Shown: positions 48,086 through 59,731, counted from the first letter of the stretch. The stretch: 64,000 nt of DNA from Stutzerimonas kunmingensis (GCF_900114065.1 NZ_FORS01000011.1:1-64000); one strand, 5' to 3'. The notes: generated by a model from the letters alone, not told the origin. Program-made: numbers and translations.

Positions 48086-48494
48086 CCGACAGCCGGCGCG
48101 GGCTGGCATCATCACCTGGCAGCTGGCCCAGACATTCTGGGTCGGCGGCTTGTGGCTGCTGCAATTTCTGGTCTTGCCTGCCCTTGGGCGCGTCGGGCTG
48201 GCACCTTTATTGGTCGATGAGATCGCTGGCAGCCTGAAGCCGCTGCTGGTCGGCTTTGCCGCATTCTGTAGCGCGCTGCAGGCGCTGGTATTGGTTCAGG
48301 TGATGGGGCTGCGCGGCTTGTGGCGTGACGTTCGCGGCCAGCTTTTGCTGACAGTAATGATGCTCGCGGGCAGCCAGTTGTTGATGCGGGCGGGCTGGTT
48401 CGACTCGCTCTACTGGGCCAGCTTCAGCTTTCTGGTGATGGCGCTGTGTGGCCTGATGCTGGTCTTGCAGCCCGCTCCGGGACGCGAGTACTGA
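48063..48494 (+). CDS. Small inner-membrane protein (DUF4149-like)
   Basis: This 143-aa protein has four hydrophobic segments ([20 protein letters not shown], the [20 protein letters not shown] region, [15 protein letters not shown] and [14 protein letters not shown]). It corresponds in position to the conserved hypothetical gene next to greA in Pseudomonas. The start is TTG 48063, 23 bases inside greA; no ATG or better start is present in the early frame. Its function is unknown; it probably shares the greA transcript. Confidence 0.75.
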   Translation: MSKSATSDRQPARAGIITWQLAQTFWVGGLWLLQFLVLPALGRVGLAPLLVDEIAGSLKPLLVGFAAFCSALQALVLVQVMGLRGLWRDVRGQLLLTVMMLAGSQLLMRAGWFDSLYWASFSFLVMALCGLMLVLQPAPGREY

Positions 48495-48527
48495 GCGCGC
48501 GGCAGATTGAGTCTGTCGCGCACGATC

Positions 48528-48839
48528 TCAGGCCTGGAAGCGGTGAATATTCGAAAGCTGCTTGTTCGGCTTCGGATTCTTGCGGTACACCAGGGCCATC
48601 TTGCCGATGGTCTGTACCAGCTCGCACTTGCCGACCTTGCACAGTTCTTCCATCAGCGCGCGGCGGTCTTCACGCTCTGCGAGGCGGAACTGGATCTTGA
48701 TCAGCTCATGGTCGTTCAGGGCCCGCTCGAGTTCGGCTTGAACGCCTTCGGTCAGTCCGTTCTCGGCTACGATCAGGACCGGTTTCAGATGGTGGCCGAT
48801 GGATTTGTACTGCTTCTTTTGCTCGTTGGTGAGCGGCAT
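48528..48839 (-). CDS. yhbY: Ribosome-associated RNA-binding protein YhbY (CRM domain)
   Basis: This 103-aa single CRM-domain protein reads QKKQYKSIGHHLKPVLIVAE, NGLTEGVQAELERALNDHEL and the GxxG-like KVGKCELVQTIGKMALVYRK. Homologues bind pre-50S particles and assist 23S rRNA maturation. It is convergent with the greA-side membrane protein and divergent from the region ahead of ftsH. Confidence 0.94.
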   Translation of the reverse strand: MPLTNEQKKQYKSIGHHLKPVLIVAENGLTEGVQAELERALNDHELIKIQFRLAEREDRRALMEELCKVGKCELVQTIGKMALVYRKNPKPNKQLSNIHRFQA

Positions 48840-49321
48840 ATGTCGACCCTTGCGTCAGAACCTTGAAAAACGGCGGCTAGTGTAACCGAGAGGTGCATGA
48901 CCGCACAGATGAGGTGTCAGCTTGGGGCATGCTGTATCCGTCCGTACCCACAAAAAGTTCTTCTTCGGTGGCTGGGGTCGTGCGTCGAATGTCTCTGGAT
49001 TCGCGTCAGATATCAGCTGACGAAAAATCATGCCGGCCTTGTGATTGTCCATACGGCCCCAATATGGGTTGCAGAGTTGCGTCGCGGGGCGCGCTGCCTC
49101 AAAAAATGTAGCGAATAGCGCTCGGTGCAAAATGCCATATCTTGCGGTCTATCGTGCAGGCTTCAGTTGAATGGACGGCTCGGTGTTACAAGGGCTAGGC
49201 TGTTTCATAGGGTTACAGACCGGCTGCCAGTTCCAGTACGTTGTGTAGTAAGTTAGGCCGAGCAACCAACCGGCCGTCATGCGGCCCGCAGACAACGGGT
49301 TTGCTCCAGAGGGTAGTTAAT
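48840..49321. other. 482-bp gap where rlmE/ftsJ is expected
   Basis: In P. aeruginosa and most relatives the 23S rRNA methyltransferase gene rlmE (ftsJ) lies between yhbY and ftsH. Here the interval is too short for it and no frame shows RlmE motifs. Short ORFs at 48897-49118 (plus) and 48855-49130 (minus) have no recognisable features. The ftsH promoter should be within it. Confidence 0.65.
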
Positions 49322-51241
49322 TTGAACGACATGGCAAAAAACCTGATTCTGTGGCTGATCATCGCCGCCGTCCTGGTCACGGTGATGAACAACTTCTCCA
49401 GCCCCAGCGAGCCGCAGACGCTGAGCTATTCCGACTTCCTCGAGCAGGTCAAGGAAGGGCGCGTCGAGCGTGTGACGGTCGATGGTTTCGTGATCATCGG
49501 CAAGCGCAGCGAAGGCGATACCTTCAAGACCATTCGCCCGGCGATTCAGGACAATGGTCTGATCGGCGATCTGCTCGACAACAACGTGCTGATCGAGGGC
49601 AAGCAGCCTGAGCAGCAAAGTATCTGGACCCAGCTTCTTGTTGCCAGCTTCCCGATTCTGGTGATCATCGCTGTATTCATGTTTTTCATGCGGCAGATGC
49701 AGGGCGGTGCGGGTGGCAAGGGTGGGCCGATGAGTTTCGGCAAGAGCAAGGCGCGCCTGCTTTCCGAAGATCAGGTCAAGACGACCTTTGCTGACGTCGC
49801 CGGCTGCGATGAGGCGAAGGAAGAAGTCCACGAGTTGGTCGAGTTCCTGCGTGATCCTGGCAAGTTTCAACGACTCGGCGGTCGCATTCCGCGTGGTGTG
49901 CTGATGGTCGGCCCGCCCGGCACTGGTAAGACGCTGCTGGCCAAGGCGATTGCAGGTGAAGCCAAGGTGCCGTTCTTCACCATTTCCGGTTCGGATTTCG
50001 TCGAGATGTTCGTCGGTGTCGGTGCCAGTCGTGTCCGCGACATGTTCGAGCAGGCGAAGAAGCACGCGCCGTGCATCATCTTTATCGACGAGATCGATGC
50101 AGTCGGCCGTCATCGTGGCGCAGGTCTCGGTGGTGGGCACGATGAGCGCGAGCAGACCCTCAACCAGTTGCTGGTGGAGATGGACGGTTTCGAGATGAAC
50201 GACGGGATCATCGTCATTGCGGCGACCAACCGTCCCGATGTGCTCGATCCTGCGCTTCTTCGTCCAGGGCGTTTCGATCGTCAGGTGGTGGTCGGCCTGC
50301 CGGACATTCGCGGTCGCGAGCAGATCCTGAAGGTGCACATGCGCAAGGTGCCGATCAGTGAGAACGTTGAGCCCGCTGTAATTGCGCGTGGGACGCCGGG
50401 TTTCTCCGGTGCGGATCTCGCCAACCTGGTCAACGAGGCTTCGCTGTTTGCTGCGCGTTCCAATAAGCGCATCGTCGAAATGCGTGAGTTCGAGCTGGCC
50501 AAGGACAAGATCATGATGGGCGCCGAGCGCAAGTCCATGGTCATGTCCGAAAAGGAGAAGCTCAACACCGCTTACCACGAAGCAGGTCATGCCATCGTTG
50601 GGCGCGTGGTCCCCGAGCATGATCCCGTTTACAAGGTCTCCATCATTCCTCGTGGTCGGGCGCTAGGCGTCACCATGTTCCTGCCAGAGGAAGATCGTTA
50701 CAGCCTGTCGAAGCGCGCGCTGATCAGTCAGATCTGTTCTTTGTTCGGAGGACGGATTGCGGAAGAGATGACGCTGGGCTTCGAGGGTGTCACCACGGGT
50801 GCGTCGAACGACATCATGCGCGCCACGCAGTTGGCGCGGAACATGGTGACCAAGTGGGGCTTGTCGGAGAAGCTCGGGCCGTTGATGTACGCCGAGGAAG
50901 AGGGCGAGGTGTTTCTCGGTCGCAGTGCTGGCAGCCAGCATTCCAATGTATCCGGTGAAACCGCGCGGCTGATCGATGAAGAGGTCCGCAGCATCATCGA
51001 CCACTGCTACGGAACGGCCAAGCAGATCTTGACCGATAATCGCGACAAGCTGGATGTGATGGCCGAAGCCTTGATGAAGTACGAGACCATCGATGCGCCG
51101 CAGATCGACGACATCATGGCTGGGCGCACACCTCGGGAACCGCGTGATTGGGAAGGCGGCTCGGGCGCGTCCGGTACGCCAGTCGTGCCGGATGATAGTC
51201 GCCCGCAAACCCCGATCGGAGGTCCTGCCGGCGAGCATTGA
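49322..51241 (+). CDS. ftsH: ATP-dependent zinc metalloprotease FtsH
   Basis: This 639-aa membrane-anchored AAA+ protease removes unassembled membrane proteins and regulators such as sigma-32. It has a TM helix at the N terminus ([17 protein letters not shown]), a periplasmic domain, a second TM ([14 protein letters not shown]), Walker A GPPGTGKT, Walker [12 protein letters not shown], the SRH region ([20 protein letters not shown]) and the zinc motif HEAGH. The start is TTG 49322 (MNDMAKNL), eight bases after AGAGGG; ATG 49331 is too far from that site. Confidence 0.97.
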   Translation: MNDMAKNLILWLIIAAVLVTVMNNFSSPSEPQTLSYSDFLEQVKEGRVERVTVDGFVIIGKRSEGDTFKTIRPAIQDNGLIGDLLDNNVLIEGKQPEQQSIWTQLLVASFPILVIIAVFMFFMRQMQGGAGGKGGPMSFGKSKARLLSEDQVKTTFADVAGCDEAKEEVHELVEFLRDPGKFQRLGGRIPRGVLMVGPPGTGKTLLAKAIAGEAKVPFFTISGSDFVEMFVGVGASRVRDMFEQAKKHAPCIIFIDEIDAVGRHRGAGLGGGHDEREQTLNQLLVEMDGFEMNDGIIVIAATNRPDVLDPALLRPGRFDRQVVVGLPDIRGREQILKVHMRKVPISENVEPAVIARGTPGFSGADLANLVNEASLFAARSNKRIVEMREFELAKDKIMMGAERKSMVMSEKEKLNTAYHEAGHAIVGRVVPEHDPVYKVSIIPRGRALGVTMFLPEEDRYSLSKRALISQICSLFGGRIAEEMTLGFEGVTTGASNDIMRATQLARNMVTKWGLSEKLGPLMYAEEEGEVFLGRSAGSQHSNVSGETARLIDEEVRSIIDHCYGTAKQILTDNRDKLDVMAEALMKYETIDAPQIDDIMAGRTPREPRDWEGGSGASGTPVVPDDSRPQTPIGGPAGEH

Positions 51242-51287
51242 CGGCATGCGCAAGCCGATGGCTGCATCGAGCGCGTGAAAATCGGAG

Positions 51288-51323
51288 ACACCAGAAGGGG
51301 CGCATAGGCGCCCCTTCTGGTGT
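51288..51323 (+). terminator. ftsH terminator
   Basis: ACACCAGAAGGGGCGC (51288-51303) and GCGCCCCTTCTGGTGT (51308-51323) form a perfect 16-bp stem with an ATAG loop. It is an unusually long and stable stem, though the T-run is short. Confidence 0.8.
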
Positions 51324-51411
51324 AAATTGTCCAGCCCGCTACGCCATGGTGGTGCAGCTGGTGTGGGGGCGCCTGTTCAGGGTGTCCGGCCTGAAAGCTC
51401 AAGGCTCGTAA

Positions 51412-52263
51412 ATGACCGAATCTCTTTCCCCCGCTCGGCTGGTATGTGGCAGCCGGGTTCTCGATCTTTCCCGTCCTCATGTGATGGGGATTCTCAATGT
51501 CACACCCGATTCTTTCTCTGATGGTGGTCGCTTTGCCGAGCGCGAGGCAGCCCTGCGGCATGCCGAAGCAATGGCCGTGGCTGGGGCTACGCTGATCGAT
51601 GTTGGTGGCGAGTCTACGCGCCCTGGCGCGCGCGCCGTCTCGCCGACCGAGGAGCTGGAGCGGGTCGCACCGATCGTAGAGATGATCGCGCGGGAGCTCG
51701 ACGTGGTCGTTTCGGTGGATACGTCCACGCCCGCAGTCATCCGCGAGTGTGCGCGGCTGGGTGCTGGGCTGATCAACGACGTGCGCTCGCTGCAGCGCGA
51801 CGGTGCGCTGGATGCCGCGGCTGACGCTGGCCTGCCGGTCTGCCTCATGCACATGCGCGGCGAGCCAGGTGATATGCAGAGGGATCCCCGATACGACGAC
51901 GTTGTGGAGGAGGTTTGTTCGTTTCTTGAGCAGCGAATGGGTGCGTGTGCTGCGGCGGGAATCCCGCGCGATCGCATCGTCCTCGATCCCGGCTTCGGCT
52001 TCGCCAAGACGCTGGACCATAATCTTGTGCTGTTCAGGCGTATGGAGATACTGCATCGGCTGGGTCGGCCTTTGCTGGTCGGTGTCTCGCGCAAGAGCAT
52101 GATCGGGGCCGTGCTGGGTCGGCCAGTTGATGAGCGCTTGTACGGCAGTCTGGCTTTGGCGGCGCTCGCCGTAGGCAAGGGCGCGCAAATTGTGCGCGTC
52201 CATGACGTTGCCGAGACGGTTGATGTAGTTCGAATGATTGCTGCAGTGCAGGCGGCGCAATAG
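51412..52263 (+). CDS. folP: Dihydropteroate synthase
   Basis: This 283-aa TIM-barrel enzyme joins p-aminobenzoate to the pterin diphosphate in folate synthesis and is the sulfonamide target. Its signatures are [38 protein letters not shown] and [20 protein letters not shown], with the late basic site [12 protein letters not shown]. Its length is normal. Ten bases separate it from glmM, so the two are co-transcribed. Confidence 0.97.
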   Translation: MTESLSPARLVCGSRVLDLSRPHVMGILNVTPDSFSDGGRFAEREAALRHAEAMAVAGATLIDVGGESTRPGARAVSPTEELERVAPIVEMIARELDVVVSVDTSTPAVIRECARLGAGLINDVRSLQRDGALDAAADAGLPVCLMHMRGEPGDMQRDPRYDDVVEEVCSFLEQRMGACAAAGIPRDRIVLDPGFGFAKTLDHNLVLFRRMEILHRLGRPLLVGVSRKSMIGAVLGRPVDERLYGSLALAALAVGKGAQIVRVHDVAETVDVVRMIAAVQAAQ

Positions 52264-52273
52264 GGAAGGCACC

Positions 52274-53611
52274 ATGACTAGAAAATACTTCGGTACCGAT
52301 GGCATCCGTGGGCACGTCGGGCAGGCTCCGATCACCCCGGACTTCATGCTCAAGCTGGGTTGGGCGGCTGGCATGGCCTTTCGCAAGCAGGGAAAGTGCC
52401 GGATTCTGATCGGAAAGGACACGCGTATTTCGGGCTACATGTTCGAGTCAGCATTGCAGGCGGGCTTGTCGGCGGCTGGCGCGGACGTACTGTTGCTTGG
52501 GCCCATGCCGACGCCCGCAGTCGCCTATCTGACGCGTACCTTCCATGCTGAGGCGGGTATTGTGATCAGCGCCTCGCACAATCCGCATCACGATAACGGA
52601 ATCAAGTTCTTTTCCGGTCGCGGCACCAAGCTTCCTGATGAAGTGGAGCTGATGATCGAGGAGTTGATCGATGCGCCGATGACCGTGGTCGACTCGGCAC
52701 AGCTTGGCAAGGCATCCCGCATCAATGACGCGGCTGGCCGCTATATCGAGTTCTGCAAGAGCAGCGTGCCAACCAGCACTGATTTCTCCGGGTTGAAGCT
52801 GGTGATCGACTGCGCGCATGGCGCGACCTACAAGGTTGCACCCAGCGTGTTCCGTGAGCTGGGTGCAGAGGTGGTGGTTATAGGTGCGCAGCCGGACGGT
52901 CTAAACATCAATGCCGATGTCGGCTCCACTCATGTCGGGCAGCTGCAGAAGGCGGTTGTCGATCATGGCGCGGATCTGGGCATAGCCTTCGATGGCGACG
53001 GTGACAGGGTGATGATGGTCGACCATACCGGTGCGGTCGTGGATGGCGACGAACTGCTTTACATCATCGCGACTGATTTGCAGGAGCGAGATCGGTTGGC
53101 TGGCGGCGTTGTCGGCACGCTGATGAGTAACCTGGGGCTTGAGCTTGCCTTGAAAGCGCGGGAGATACCGTTCACCCGCGCCAAGGTGGGAGATCGCTAC
53201 GTGATCGCGGAGATGCTTGAGCGTGGCTGGGCATTGGGTGGTGAGAACTCCGGGCATATAGTCTGTGCGCAGCACACCACCACGGGCGATGCGATCATCG
53301 CGGCGTTGCAGGTGGTGCTGGCGCTTCGTCGGCGCGGCCAGACGCTCGCACAGGAGCGACTGGCTTGGCACAAGTGCCCTCAGGTGCTGATCAACGTGCG
53401 CTTTTCTGGCGAGCGCGATCCAATTTCGCATCCTAGCGTGCAAGCTGCTTGCGACAGTGCTACCGAGCGCATGGGTGGGCGTGGCCGCGTGCTTTTGCGC
53501 AAGTCCGGGACCGAGCCGCTGGTACGTGTCATGGTTGAAGGCGATGACGAAAGTAAGGTGCGTGGCGTGGCTGAGGAGCTGGCGAAGATCGTTACCGAAG
53601 TTTGTGCGTAA
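52274..53611 (+). CDS. glmM: Phosphoglucosamine mutase
   Basis: This 445-aa enzyme converts glucosamine-6-phosphate to glucosamine-1-phosphate for peptidoglycan and LPS. The phosphoserine is S101 in [20 protein letters not shown], the Mg-binding loop is [13 protein letters not shown], the sugar site is [10 protein letters not shown], and the phosphate-binding loop is [15 protein letters not shown]. The start at 52274 ([16 protein letters not shown]) follows AGGGAAGG; the frame extends upstream into folP and is not used. Confidence 0.98.
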   Translation: MTRKYFGTDGIRGHVGQAPITPDFMLKLGWAAGMAFRKQGKCRILIGKDTRISGYMFESALQAGLSAAGADVLLLGPMPTPAVAYLTRTFHAEAGIVISASHNPHHDNGIKFFSGRGTKLPDEVELMIEELIDAPMTVVDSAQLGKASRINDAAGRYIEFCKSSVPTSTDFSGLKLVIDCAHGATYKVAPSVFRELGAEVVVIGAQPDGLNINADVGSTHVGQLQKAVVDHGADLGIAFDGDGDRVMMVDHTGAVVDGDELLYIIATDLQERDRLAGGVVGTLMSNLGLELALKAREIPFTRAKVGDRYVIAEMLERGWALGGENSGHIVCAQHTTTGDAIIAALQVVLALRRRGQTLAQERLAWHKCPQVLINVRFSGERDPISHPSVQAACDSATERMGGRGRVLLRKSGTEPLVRVMVEGDDESKVRGVAEELAKIVTEVCA

Positions 53612-53676
53612 TCGCGCTTGCCAGGGCGTTTGCTGTTGAGTAACATCTGCGCCCACTTTGACCGATGAGGTAAAGC

Positions 53677-54432
53677 ATGCGTCGCCCCATGGTAGCTGGT
53701 AACTGGAAAATGAACGGTACCCGCGCTAGCGTCGCAGAGCTTGTCGAGTCTCTCCGGATGCAGGTTTTGCCTGCGGATGTCGAGATTGCGGTGTTTCCCT
53801 CCGCTGTGCATGTCTCTCAGGTTCTGGATGGTGTTGATGGTGAGCACGTTGCCGTCGGTACCCAGGATTGTGCGGCGCAGAATGGCTTCGGGGCGCTGAC
53901 CGGTGAGGTTTCGGCTGAGCAGTTCGCTGATTTCGGTTGTAAGTGGGTTCTGGTTGGTCACTCCGAGCGTCGCCTGTTGTTGGGTGAGACGGACGAAGTG
54001 GTCAGTCGCAAGTTTTCGGCAGCGCAGGTGGGTGGTCTTAAGCCTGTGTTGTGCCTGGGTGAGACGCTTGAAGAGCGACGGGCAGGCAAGACGCTTGAAG
54101 TGGTTGGGCGTCAGTTGGCGCGAGTGCTGGATGACCGTGGTGTCGCCGCATTCGAGTCGGCGGTTATTGCTTACGAGCCTGTTTGGGCGATTGGTAGTGG
54201 CTTGACCGCAACGCCTGAGCAGGCGCAGGAAGTACATGCTGCCATTCGAGAGCAGTTGTCGCGTCATGATGGCCGCATCGCTGAAGGCGTAAGGCTTCTG
54301 TACGGCGGCAGCGTCAAGGCGGAGAATGCCGCTGAGCTATTCGCAATGGCGGATATTGACGGGGGGCTGGTTGGTGGGGCCTCTCTGAAAGCGGATGAAT
54401 TTGGTGCGATCTGTCGCGCCGCGGGGAACTGA
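53677..54432 (+). CDS. tpiA: Triosephosphate isomerase
   Basis: This 251-aa TIM barrel interconverts dihydroxyacetone phosphate and glyceraldehyde-3-phosphate. The catalytic residues are K11 (GNWKMNG), H95 (VGHSERR) and E167 ([11 protein letters not shown]), and the phosphate loop is [15 protein letters not shown] lies before the ATG. It is followed four bases later by secG. Confidence 0.98.
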   Translation: MRRPMVAGNWKMNGTRASVAELVESLRMQVLPADVEIAVFPSAVHVSQVLDGVDGEHVAVGTQDCAAQNGFGALTGEVSAEQFADFGCKWVLVGHSERRLLLGETDEVVSRKFSAAQVGGLKPVLCLGETLEERRAGKTLEVVGRQLARVLDDRGVAAFESAVIAYEPVWAIGSGLTATPEQAQEVHAAIREQLSRHDGRIAEGVRLLYGGSVKAENAAELFAMADIDGGLVGGASLKADEFGAICRAAGN

Positions 54433-54436
54433 ACAG

Positions 54437-54820
54437 ATGTTGCAGACTGTCGTGATTGTGGTGCATCTGCTGGTTGCTCTAGGTGTTGTTGCGCTGGTGC
54501 TGCTGCAGCAGGGCAAGGGTGCGGATGCTGGTGCTTCTTTTGGTTCGGGTGCTTCGGCAACTGTTTTCGGAAGCCAAGGTTCTGCTACCTTTTTGAGTCG
54601 TCTTACTGCTATACTCGCCGGCGTTTTTTTCGTGACTAGTCTCGGTTTGGCGTTCTTCGCGAAGCAGCAGGCTGATCAGTTGTCTCAGGCGGGGTTGCCG
54701 GATCCAGCTGTGCTGGAAGTTCCGGTCAGTATGCCGGCGGTAGAAGATGTGCCTGTGCTCGAGCAGCGCAAGCCGGCAGATGCTGCTAGTGATCTGCCTG
54801 AGGTAGAAAAAGGGCAATAA
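54437..54820 (+). CDS. secG: Preprotein translocase subunit SecG
   Basis: This 127-aa protein has two membrane helices ([20 protein letters not shown] and [19 protein letters not shown]) around the conserved cytosolic loop [20 protein letters not shown]. It assists SecYEG-mediated protein export. The C-terminal tail is a variable Pro/Glu-rich extension. ATG 54437 is used rather than the frame starting inside tpiA. tRNA-Leu follows eight bases later, probably on the same transcript. Confidence 0.94.
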   Translation: MLQTVVIVVHLLVALGVVALVLLQQGKGADAGASFGSGASATVFGSQGSATFLSRLTAILAGVFFVTSLGLAFFAKQQADQLSQAGLPDPAVLEVPVSMPAVEDVPVLEQRKPADAASDLPEVEKGQ

Positions 54821-54827
54821 GGTTTTT

Positions 54828-54913
54828 GCCGAGGTGGTGGAATTGGTAGACACGCTACCTTGAGGTGGTAGTGGCCATAGGCTGTAGGGGTTCGAGTCCC
54901 CTCCTCGGTACCA
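54828..54913 (+). tRNA. tRNA-Leu (GAG)
   Basis: The class II tRNA begins GCCGAGGTGGTGGAATTGGT, has the anticodon loop CCTTGAGGTG with GAG, a long variable arm, a T arm GGGGTTCGAGTCCCC and an encoded CCA. It closely resembles E. coli tRNA-Leu2. Confidence 0.97.
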
Positions 54914-54922
54914 AACAAGCAG

Positions 54923-54939
54923 GCCCGCCTAGTGCGGGC
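54923..54939 (+). terminator. Terminator after tRNA-Leu
   Basis: GCCCGC (54923-54928) and GCGGGC (54934-54939) form a short GC stem, followed by TTTCTTGTGTTTT. Confidence 0.75.
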
Positions 54940-55009
54940 TTTCTTGTGTTTTAAGGGTTTTAAGTTGACCTGTATTAGGCGTGAGTCGTATAATTCGTGC
55001 CCAGTTTGA

Positions 55010-55086
<77 letters not shown>

Positions 55087-55096
55087 GTCAATAAAG

Positions 55097-55119
55097 AGCC
55101 CCTGTACAGGGGCTTTTTA
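55097..55119 (+). terminator. Terminator after tRNA-fMet
   Basis: AGCCCCTGT (55097-55105) pairs with ACAGGGGCT (55106-55114) and is followed by TTTT. It is partly palindromic through its centre, so the effective loop takes the middle bases. Confidence 0.85.
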
Positions 55120-55163
55120 TTAGCTTGAGGCCAGGTCGCCGGCATTTACAGGCGGTCAAAGGG

Positions 55164-55190
55164 ATGGGCGTTTCGCCCATTTTTCATTTG
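55164..55190 (+). terminator. Intrinsic terminator just upstream of rimP
   Basis: ATGGGCG (55164-55170) and CGCCCAT (55174-55180) with a TTT loop are followed by TTTTCATTTG. It ends about 25 bp before rimP, so it could be an attenuator of the rimP-nusA-infB operon rather than a second tRNA terminator. Confidence 0.75.
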
Positions 55191-55213
55191 TACAGCATGC
55201 GCGAGGGACTTCG

Positions 55214-55672
55214 ATGTCGAGCAAGCTAGAACAGTTGCAGGCCTTGTTGGCCCCGGTGGTTGAGGCGCTTGGCTATCAGTGCTGGGGTATTGAGTTCATT
55301 TCCCAGGGGCGGCATTCACTGCTGCGAGTCTATATCGACCATGCCGACGGCATCCTCATCGACGACTGCGAGAAGGTCAGCCGTCAATTGAGTGGTGTGC
55401 TCGACGTGGAAGATCCGATCAGCGTGGACTACACCCTTGAGGTTTCTTCTCCCGGTATGGATCGGCCCCTGTTCACCATTGAGCAGTACACCGCCCATGT
55501 CGGTGACCAGGTAAAAATAAAGCTGCGCTCGCCCTTCGAGGGCAGGCGCAATTTCCAGGGTCTTCTCCGTGGGGTGGAAGAGCAGGATGTTGTGGTGCTG
55601 GTAGATGATCATGAATACCTGCTGCCGATCGACATGATCGATAAGGCCAACATCATTCCCCGTTTTGACTGA
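55214..55672 (+). CDS. rimP: Ribosome maturation factor RimP
   Basis: This 152-aa protein is needed for 30S maturation. The N-terminal alpha/beta domain includes [20 protein letters not shown] and [20 protein letters not shown]; the conserved [11 protein letters not shown] motif precedes a C-terminal SH3-like barrel. It heads the rimP-nusA-infB operon, 48 bp before nusA. Confidence 0.96.
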   Translation: MSSKLEQLQALLAPVVEALGYQCWGIEFISQGRHSLLRVYIDHADGILIDDCEKVSRQLSGVLDVEDPISVDYTLEVSSPGMDRPLFTIEQYTAHVGDQVKIKLRSPFEGRRNFQGLLRGVEEQDVVVLVDDHEYLLPIDMIDKANIIPRFD

Positions 55673-55719
55673 GAACGGATCCCGCGGACCCCAATGGATT
55701 GCGAAAGGCGAGGCGTACG

Positions 55720-57201
55720 ATGAGCAAAGAAGTACTGCTGGTTGTGGAGTCGGTGTCCAATGAAAAGGGCGTACCGGCTAGTGTGATTTTCGAAGCACTG
55801 GAGCTGGCCTTGGCCACGGCTACCAAGAAGCGTTACGAAGACGAAGTTGATCTGCGTGTAGAAATCAATCGCCAGAACGGCAGTTACGAAACGTTCCGTC
55901 GCTGGACCGTGGTCGACGATGAGCATTTCGATGATCCAGCCCATCAGCTGGCGCTCGATCAGGCTCAGGAGCGCAATCCAGACGCCAAGCTCGGTGATGT
56001 GTTCGAAGAGAAGATCGAGTCTATCGAATTCGGGCGTATCGCCGCGCAGACCGCCAAACAGGTGATCGTGCAGAAGGTCCGCGAGGCCGAGCGTGCGCAG
56101 GTGGTAGAAGCCTACCGCGATCGTCTGGGCGAGATCATTTCCGGTACGGTCAAAAAAGTTACCCGCGACAGCGTAATCGTCGATCTGGGCAACAACGCCG
56201 AAGCATTGCTTGCCCGAGAAGACATCATTGCGCGTGAAACTTTCCGCGTCGGTGCCCGTGTTCGCGCACTGCTCAAGGAAATTCGCACTGAGAACCGCGG
56301 CCCGCAGTTGATTCTGTCGCGTACTGCGCCGCAGATGCTGATCGAGCTGTTCCGCATCGAAGTGCCAGAAATCGCCGAAGGCCTCATTGAGGTCATGGGG
56401 GCGTCGCGTGATCCTGGTTCGCGGGCCAAGATCGCCGTTCGCTCCAAGGACAAGCGCATCGATCCGCAGGGCGCCTGCATCGGCATGCGCGGTTCGCGGG
56501 TTCAGGCCGTCTCTGGCGAAATCGGCGGCGAGCGCGTCGATATCGTCCTGTGGGATGAGAACCCGGCTCAGTTTGTCATCAATGCGATGGCTCCGGCTGA
56601 AGTGGCCGCGATCATCGTCGACGAAGACGCTCACGCCATGGATATCGCGGTTGCCGAAGACAATCTGGCGCAGGCGATCGGCCGTGGCGGTCAGAATGTG
56701 CGTCTGGCCAGTCAGCTTAGTGGTTGGACGCTCAACGTCATGACTGAAGCGGACATCCAGGCCAAGCAGCAGGAAGAAACCGGTGACATCCTGCGCAACT
56801 TCATTGATGAGTTGGACGTTGATGAGGAACTTGCACAGGTGCTGGTGGAAGAGGGCTTCACCTCCCTCGAAGAGATTGCCTATGTCCCCATGGAGGAAAT
56901 GCTTGGCATCGAAGGCTTCGACGAAGACATCGTCAATGAGCTGCGTACGCGGGCCAAAGATCGCCTGCTGACCAAGGCCATCGCCAACGAGGAGAAGCTT
57001 GCGGATGCTCAGCCGGCTGAAGATCTGCTGGCACTCGATGGCATGGATAAAGAACTGGCGGTCGAGTTGGCCGTGCGGGGCGTCATCACCCGCGAAGACC
57101 TGGCCGAGCAGTCGATAGACGACCTGCTCGACATAGACGGCATCGATGAAGAGCGTGCCGGCAAGCTGATCATGGCCGCCCGAGCCCATTGGTTCGAGTA
57201 A
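55720..57201 (+). CDS. nusA: Transcription termination/antitermination factor NusA
   Basis: This 493-aa RNA polymerase accessory factor modulates pausing, termination and antitermination. It has the N-terminal polymerase-binding domain, an S1 domain ([20 protein letters not shown]), two KH domains ([20 protein letters not shown] and [14 protein letters not shown]), and two acidic C-terminal repeats ([20 protein letters not shown] and [20 protein letters not shown]). ATG 55720 ([10 protein letters not shown]) is the conserved start. Confidence 0.97.
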   Translation: MSKEVLLVVESVSNEKGVPASVIFEALELALATATKKRYEDEVDLRVEINRQNGSYETFRRWTVVDDEHFDDPAHQLALDQAQERNPDAKLGDVFEEKIESIEFGRIAAQTAKQVIVQKVREAERAQVVEAYRDRLGEIISGTVKKVTRDSVIVDLGNNAEALLAREDIIARETFRVGARVRALLKEIRTENRGPQLILSRTAPQMLIELFRIEVPEIAEGLIEVMGASRDPGSRAKIAVRSKDKRIDPQGACIGMRGSRVQAVSGEIGGERVDIVLWDENPAQFVINAMAPAEVAAIIVDEDAHAMDIAVAEDNLAQAIGRGGQNVRLASQLSGWTLNVMTEADIQAKQQEETGDILRNFIDELDVDEELAQVLVEEGFTSLEEIAYVPMEEMLGIEGFDEDIVNELRTRAKDRLLTKAIANEEKLADAQPAEDLLALDGMDKELAVELAVRGVITREDLAEQSIDDLLDIDGIDEERAGKLIMAARAHWFE

Positions 57202-57229
57202 GTAATTAGCGGCCTGAGGAGAGAAATGC

Positions 57230-59731
57230 ATGACGCAAGTCACGGTGAAAGAACTGGCCCAGGTGGTCGCCACACCGGTCGAGCGACTGCTTCAGCAGAT
57301 GCGTGAGGCAGGACTGTCGCACACCAGCGCCGAGCAAGTAGTGACCGATAACGAGAAACAGGCCCTGTTGGCCCATTTGAAAAGCAGCCACGGGGCGAAA
57401 GTGGACGAGCCGCGCAAGATCACCTTGCAGCGCAAGACCACTACCAAACTCAAGGTTGGCGGTAGCAAGACCATCAGCGTTGAAGTGCGCAAGAAGAAGA
57501 CCTTCGTCAAGCGCAGCGCCGAGGAAATCGAAGCCGAACAGCGTCGCGAAGCCGAGGAGCAACGCGCGGCTGAAGAGGCTGCTCGCCTGAAGGCCGAGCA
57601 GGACGCGCGCGAGCGTGCCGAAGAAGAAGCACGCCGTCAGGCTGAGTCGGTCAAGCCTCAGGGCGAGGCCTCTACGCCAGCAGCTGTTGAGCCGGCGGTG
57701 AGCGCCGAACCTGCACCGGTTGCGGTCGAGCCTGTAGCTCCTGCGCCTGAGCGTAAGAAGGAAGAGCCTCGTCGTGTCGAGAAGCCACGCAGTGATGACG
57801 ACGAGCGTCGTGATCGCAAGCATGCGCAGCATCGTCCTTCGCTCAAGACCAAGGCTCCGCTGGCGCGTACCGTACGTACCGGTGAAGACGAGGCCGATGG
57901 TTTCCGTCGCGGCGGTCGCGGCAAGTCCAAGCTCAAGAAGCGTAATCAGCATGGGTTCCAGAGCCCAACAGGACCTGTAGTGCGCGAAGTGTCGATCGGC
58001 GAAACCATCACTGTGGCCGAACTGGCCCAGCAGATGTCGGTGAAAGCGGCCGAAGTCATCAAGTTCATGTTCAAGATGGGCTCGCCCGTCACCATCAACC
58101 AGGTGCTGGATCAGGAAACTGCTCAGCTGGTTGCCGAAGAGCTGGGCCACAAGGTCAAGCTGGTCAGCGACAACGCTCTGGAAGAGCAGTTGGCCGAGCT
58201 GCTGAAGTTCGAAGGTGAGTCGGTCTCGCGTGCGCCGGTCGTGACCGTGATGGGTCACGTTGACCATGGCAAGACCTCACTGCTCGACTACATTCGTCGC
58301 GCCAAGGTGGCTGTCGGCGAGGCTGGTGGTATCACCCAGCATATCGGTGCCTATCACGTCGAAACCGAGCGTGGCATGGTCACCTTCCTCGACACCCCTG
58401 GTCACGCGGCGTTTACCGCCATGCGTGCTCGTGGTGCCAAGGCCACCGATATCGTGATCCTGGTGGTCGCGGCGGATGACGGCGTGATGCCTCAGACGCA
58501 GGAAGCCGTCCAGCACGCCAAGGCTGCCGGCGTACCGATCGTGGTCGCGGTGAACAAGATCGACAAGCCGGATGCGAATCCGGACAACATCAAGAACGGC
58601 CTGGGCGCGCTCGACGTGATTCCGGAAGAGTGGGGCGGCGACACTCCGTTCATTCCGGTCTCCGCGAAGATGGGTACCGGCGTCGACGAACTGCTCGAAG
58701 CCGTTCTGCTGCAGGCCGAGCTCCTCGAGCTCAAGGCAACGCCGTCTGCGCCTGGTCGCGGTGTGGTGGTCGAGTCGCGCCTTGACAAGGGTCGCGGTCC
58801 GGTAGCCACCGTGCTGGTTCAGGACGGTACCCTGCGTCAGGGTGACATGGTCCTGTGTGGCGTCAACTTCGGTCGCGTTCGTGCGATGCTCGACGAGAAC
58901 GGCAAGCCTGTTAAGGAAGCAGGCCCGTCGATTCCGGTCGAGATCCTCGGCCTGGATGGTACGCCGGAAGCCGGTGACGACCTGACCGTTGTGGCCGACG
59001 AGAAGAAGGCCCGTGAGGTTGCGTTGTTCCGCCAGGGCAAGTTCCGCGAAGTGAAACTGGCTCGTGCCCATGCGGGCAAGCTGGAGAACATCTTCGAGAC
59101 CATGGGTCAGGACGAGAAGAAGACGCTCAACATCGTGCTCAAGGCAGACGTGCGCGGCTCGCTCGAAGCGCTGCAGGGCTCTCTCAACGGCCTGGGCAAC
59201 GACGAAGTGCAGGTTCGCGTGGTCGGCGGCGGTGTCGGTGGTATCACCGAATCCGATGCCAACCTCGCACTGGCCTCCAACGCCGTGCTGTTCGGCTTCA
59301 ACGTCCGTGCCGATGCCGGCGCGCGCAAGATCGTCGAGGCCGAAGGCCTGGACATGCGCTACTACAACGTCATCTACGACATCATTGAGGACGTCAAGAA
59401 GGCGCTCACCGGTATGCTCGGCAGCGACGTTCGCGAGAACATTCTTGGCATCGCCGAAGTGCGTGACGTGTTCCGTTCGCCGAAGTTCGGCGCCATCGCC
59501 GGTTGCATGGTCACCGAGGGCTTGGTGCATCGCAATCGCCCGATCCGCGTCCTGCGCGACGACGTCGTCATCTTCGAAGGCGAACTGGAATCGCTGCGCC
59601 GCTTCAAAGATGACGTCGCGGAAGTCCGCGCCGGCATGGAATGCGGTATCGGTGTGAAGAGCTACAACGACGTCAAGGTCGGCGACAAGATCGAAGTGTT
59701 CGAGAAGGTCGAAGTGGCGCGTTCGCTGTAA
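57230..59731 (+). CDS. infB: Translation initiation factor IF-2
   Basis: This 833-aa GTPase places initiator tRNA on the 30S subunit. It has two N-terminal IF2_N modules ([20 protein letters not shown] and [20 protein letters not shown]) separated by a long charged, Ala/Glu/Arg-rich linker, then the G domain with [28 protein letters not shown] and NKID, and C-terminal domains that bind fMet-tRNA. It lies 28 bp after nusA. I see in-frame internal starts but cannot judge whether a short IF2 form is made. Confidence 0.97.
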   Translation: MTQVTVKELAQVVATPVERLLQQMREAGLSHTSAEQVVTDNEKQALLAHLKSSHGAKVDEPRKITLQRKTTTKLKVGGSKTISVEVRKKKTFVKRSAEEIEAEQRREAEEQRAAEEAARLKAEQDARERAEEEARRQAESVKPQGEASTPAAVEPAVSAEPAPVAVEPVAPAPERKKEEPRRVEKPRSDDDERRDRKHAQHRPSLKTKAPLARTVRTGEDEADGFRRGGRGKSKLKKRNQHGFQSPTGPVVREVSIGETITVAELAQQMSVKAAEVIKFMFKMGSPVTINQVLDQETAQLVAEELGHKVKLVSDNALEEQLAELLKFEGESVSRAPVVTVMGHVDHGKTSLLDYIRRAKVAVGEAGGITQHIGAYHVETERGMVTFLDTPGHAAFTAMRARGAKATDIVILVVAADDGVMPQTQEAVQHAKAAGVPIVVAVNKIDKPDANPDNIKNGLGALDVIPEEWGGDTPFIPVSAKMGTGVDELLEAVLLQAELLELKATPSAPGRGVVVESRLDKGRGPVATVLVQDGTLRQGDMVLCGVNFGRVRAMLDENGKPVKEAGPSIPVEILGLDGTPEAGDDLTVVADEKKAREVALFRQGKFREVKLARAHAGKLENIFETMGQDEKKTLNIVLKADVRGSLEALQGSLNGLGNDEVQVRVVGGGVGGITESDANLALASNAVLFGFNVRADAGARKIVEAEGLDMRYYNVIYDIIEDVKKALTGMLGSDVRENILGIAEVRDVFRSPKFGAIAGCMVTEGLVHRNRPIRVLRDDVVIFEGELESLRRFKDDVAEVRAGMECGIGVKSYNDVKVGDKIEVFEKVEVARSL

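Noticed and set aside
48897..49118. 73-aa ORF in the yhbY-ftsH gap, considered as an rlmE remnant
   Set aside because: No similarity to RlmE sequence is visible and the composition is not convincing.
55609..57273. 554-aa minus-strand ORF
   Set aside because: It is antisense to nusA, with no motif and no ribosome site.
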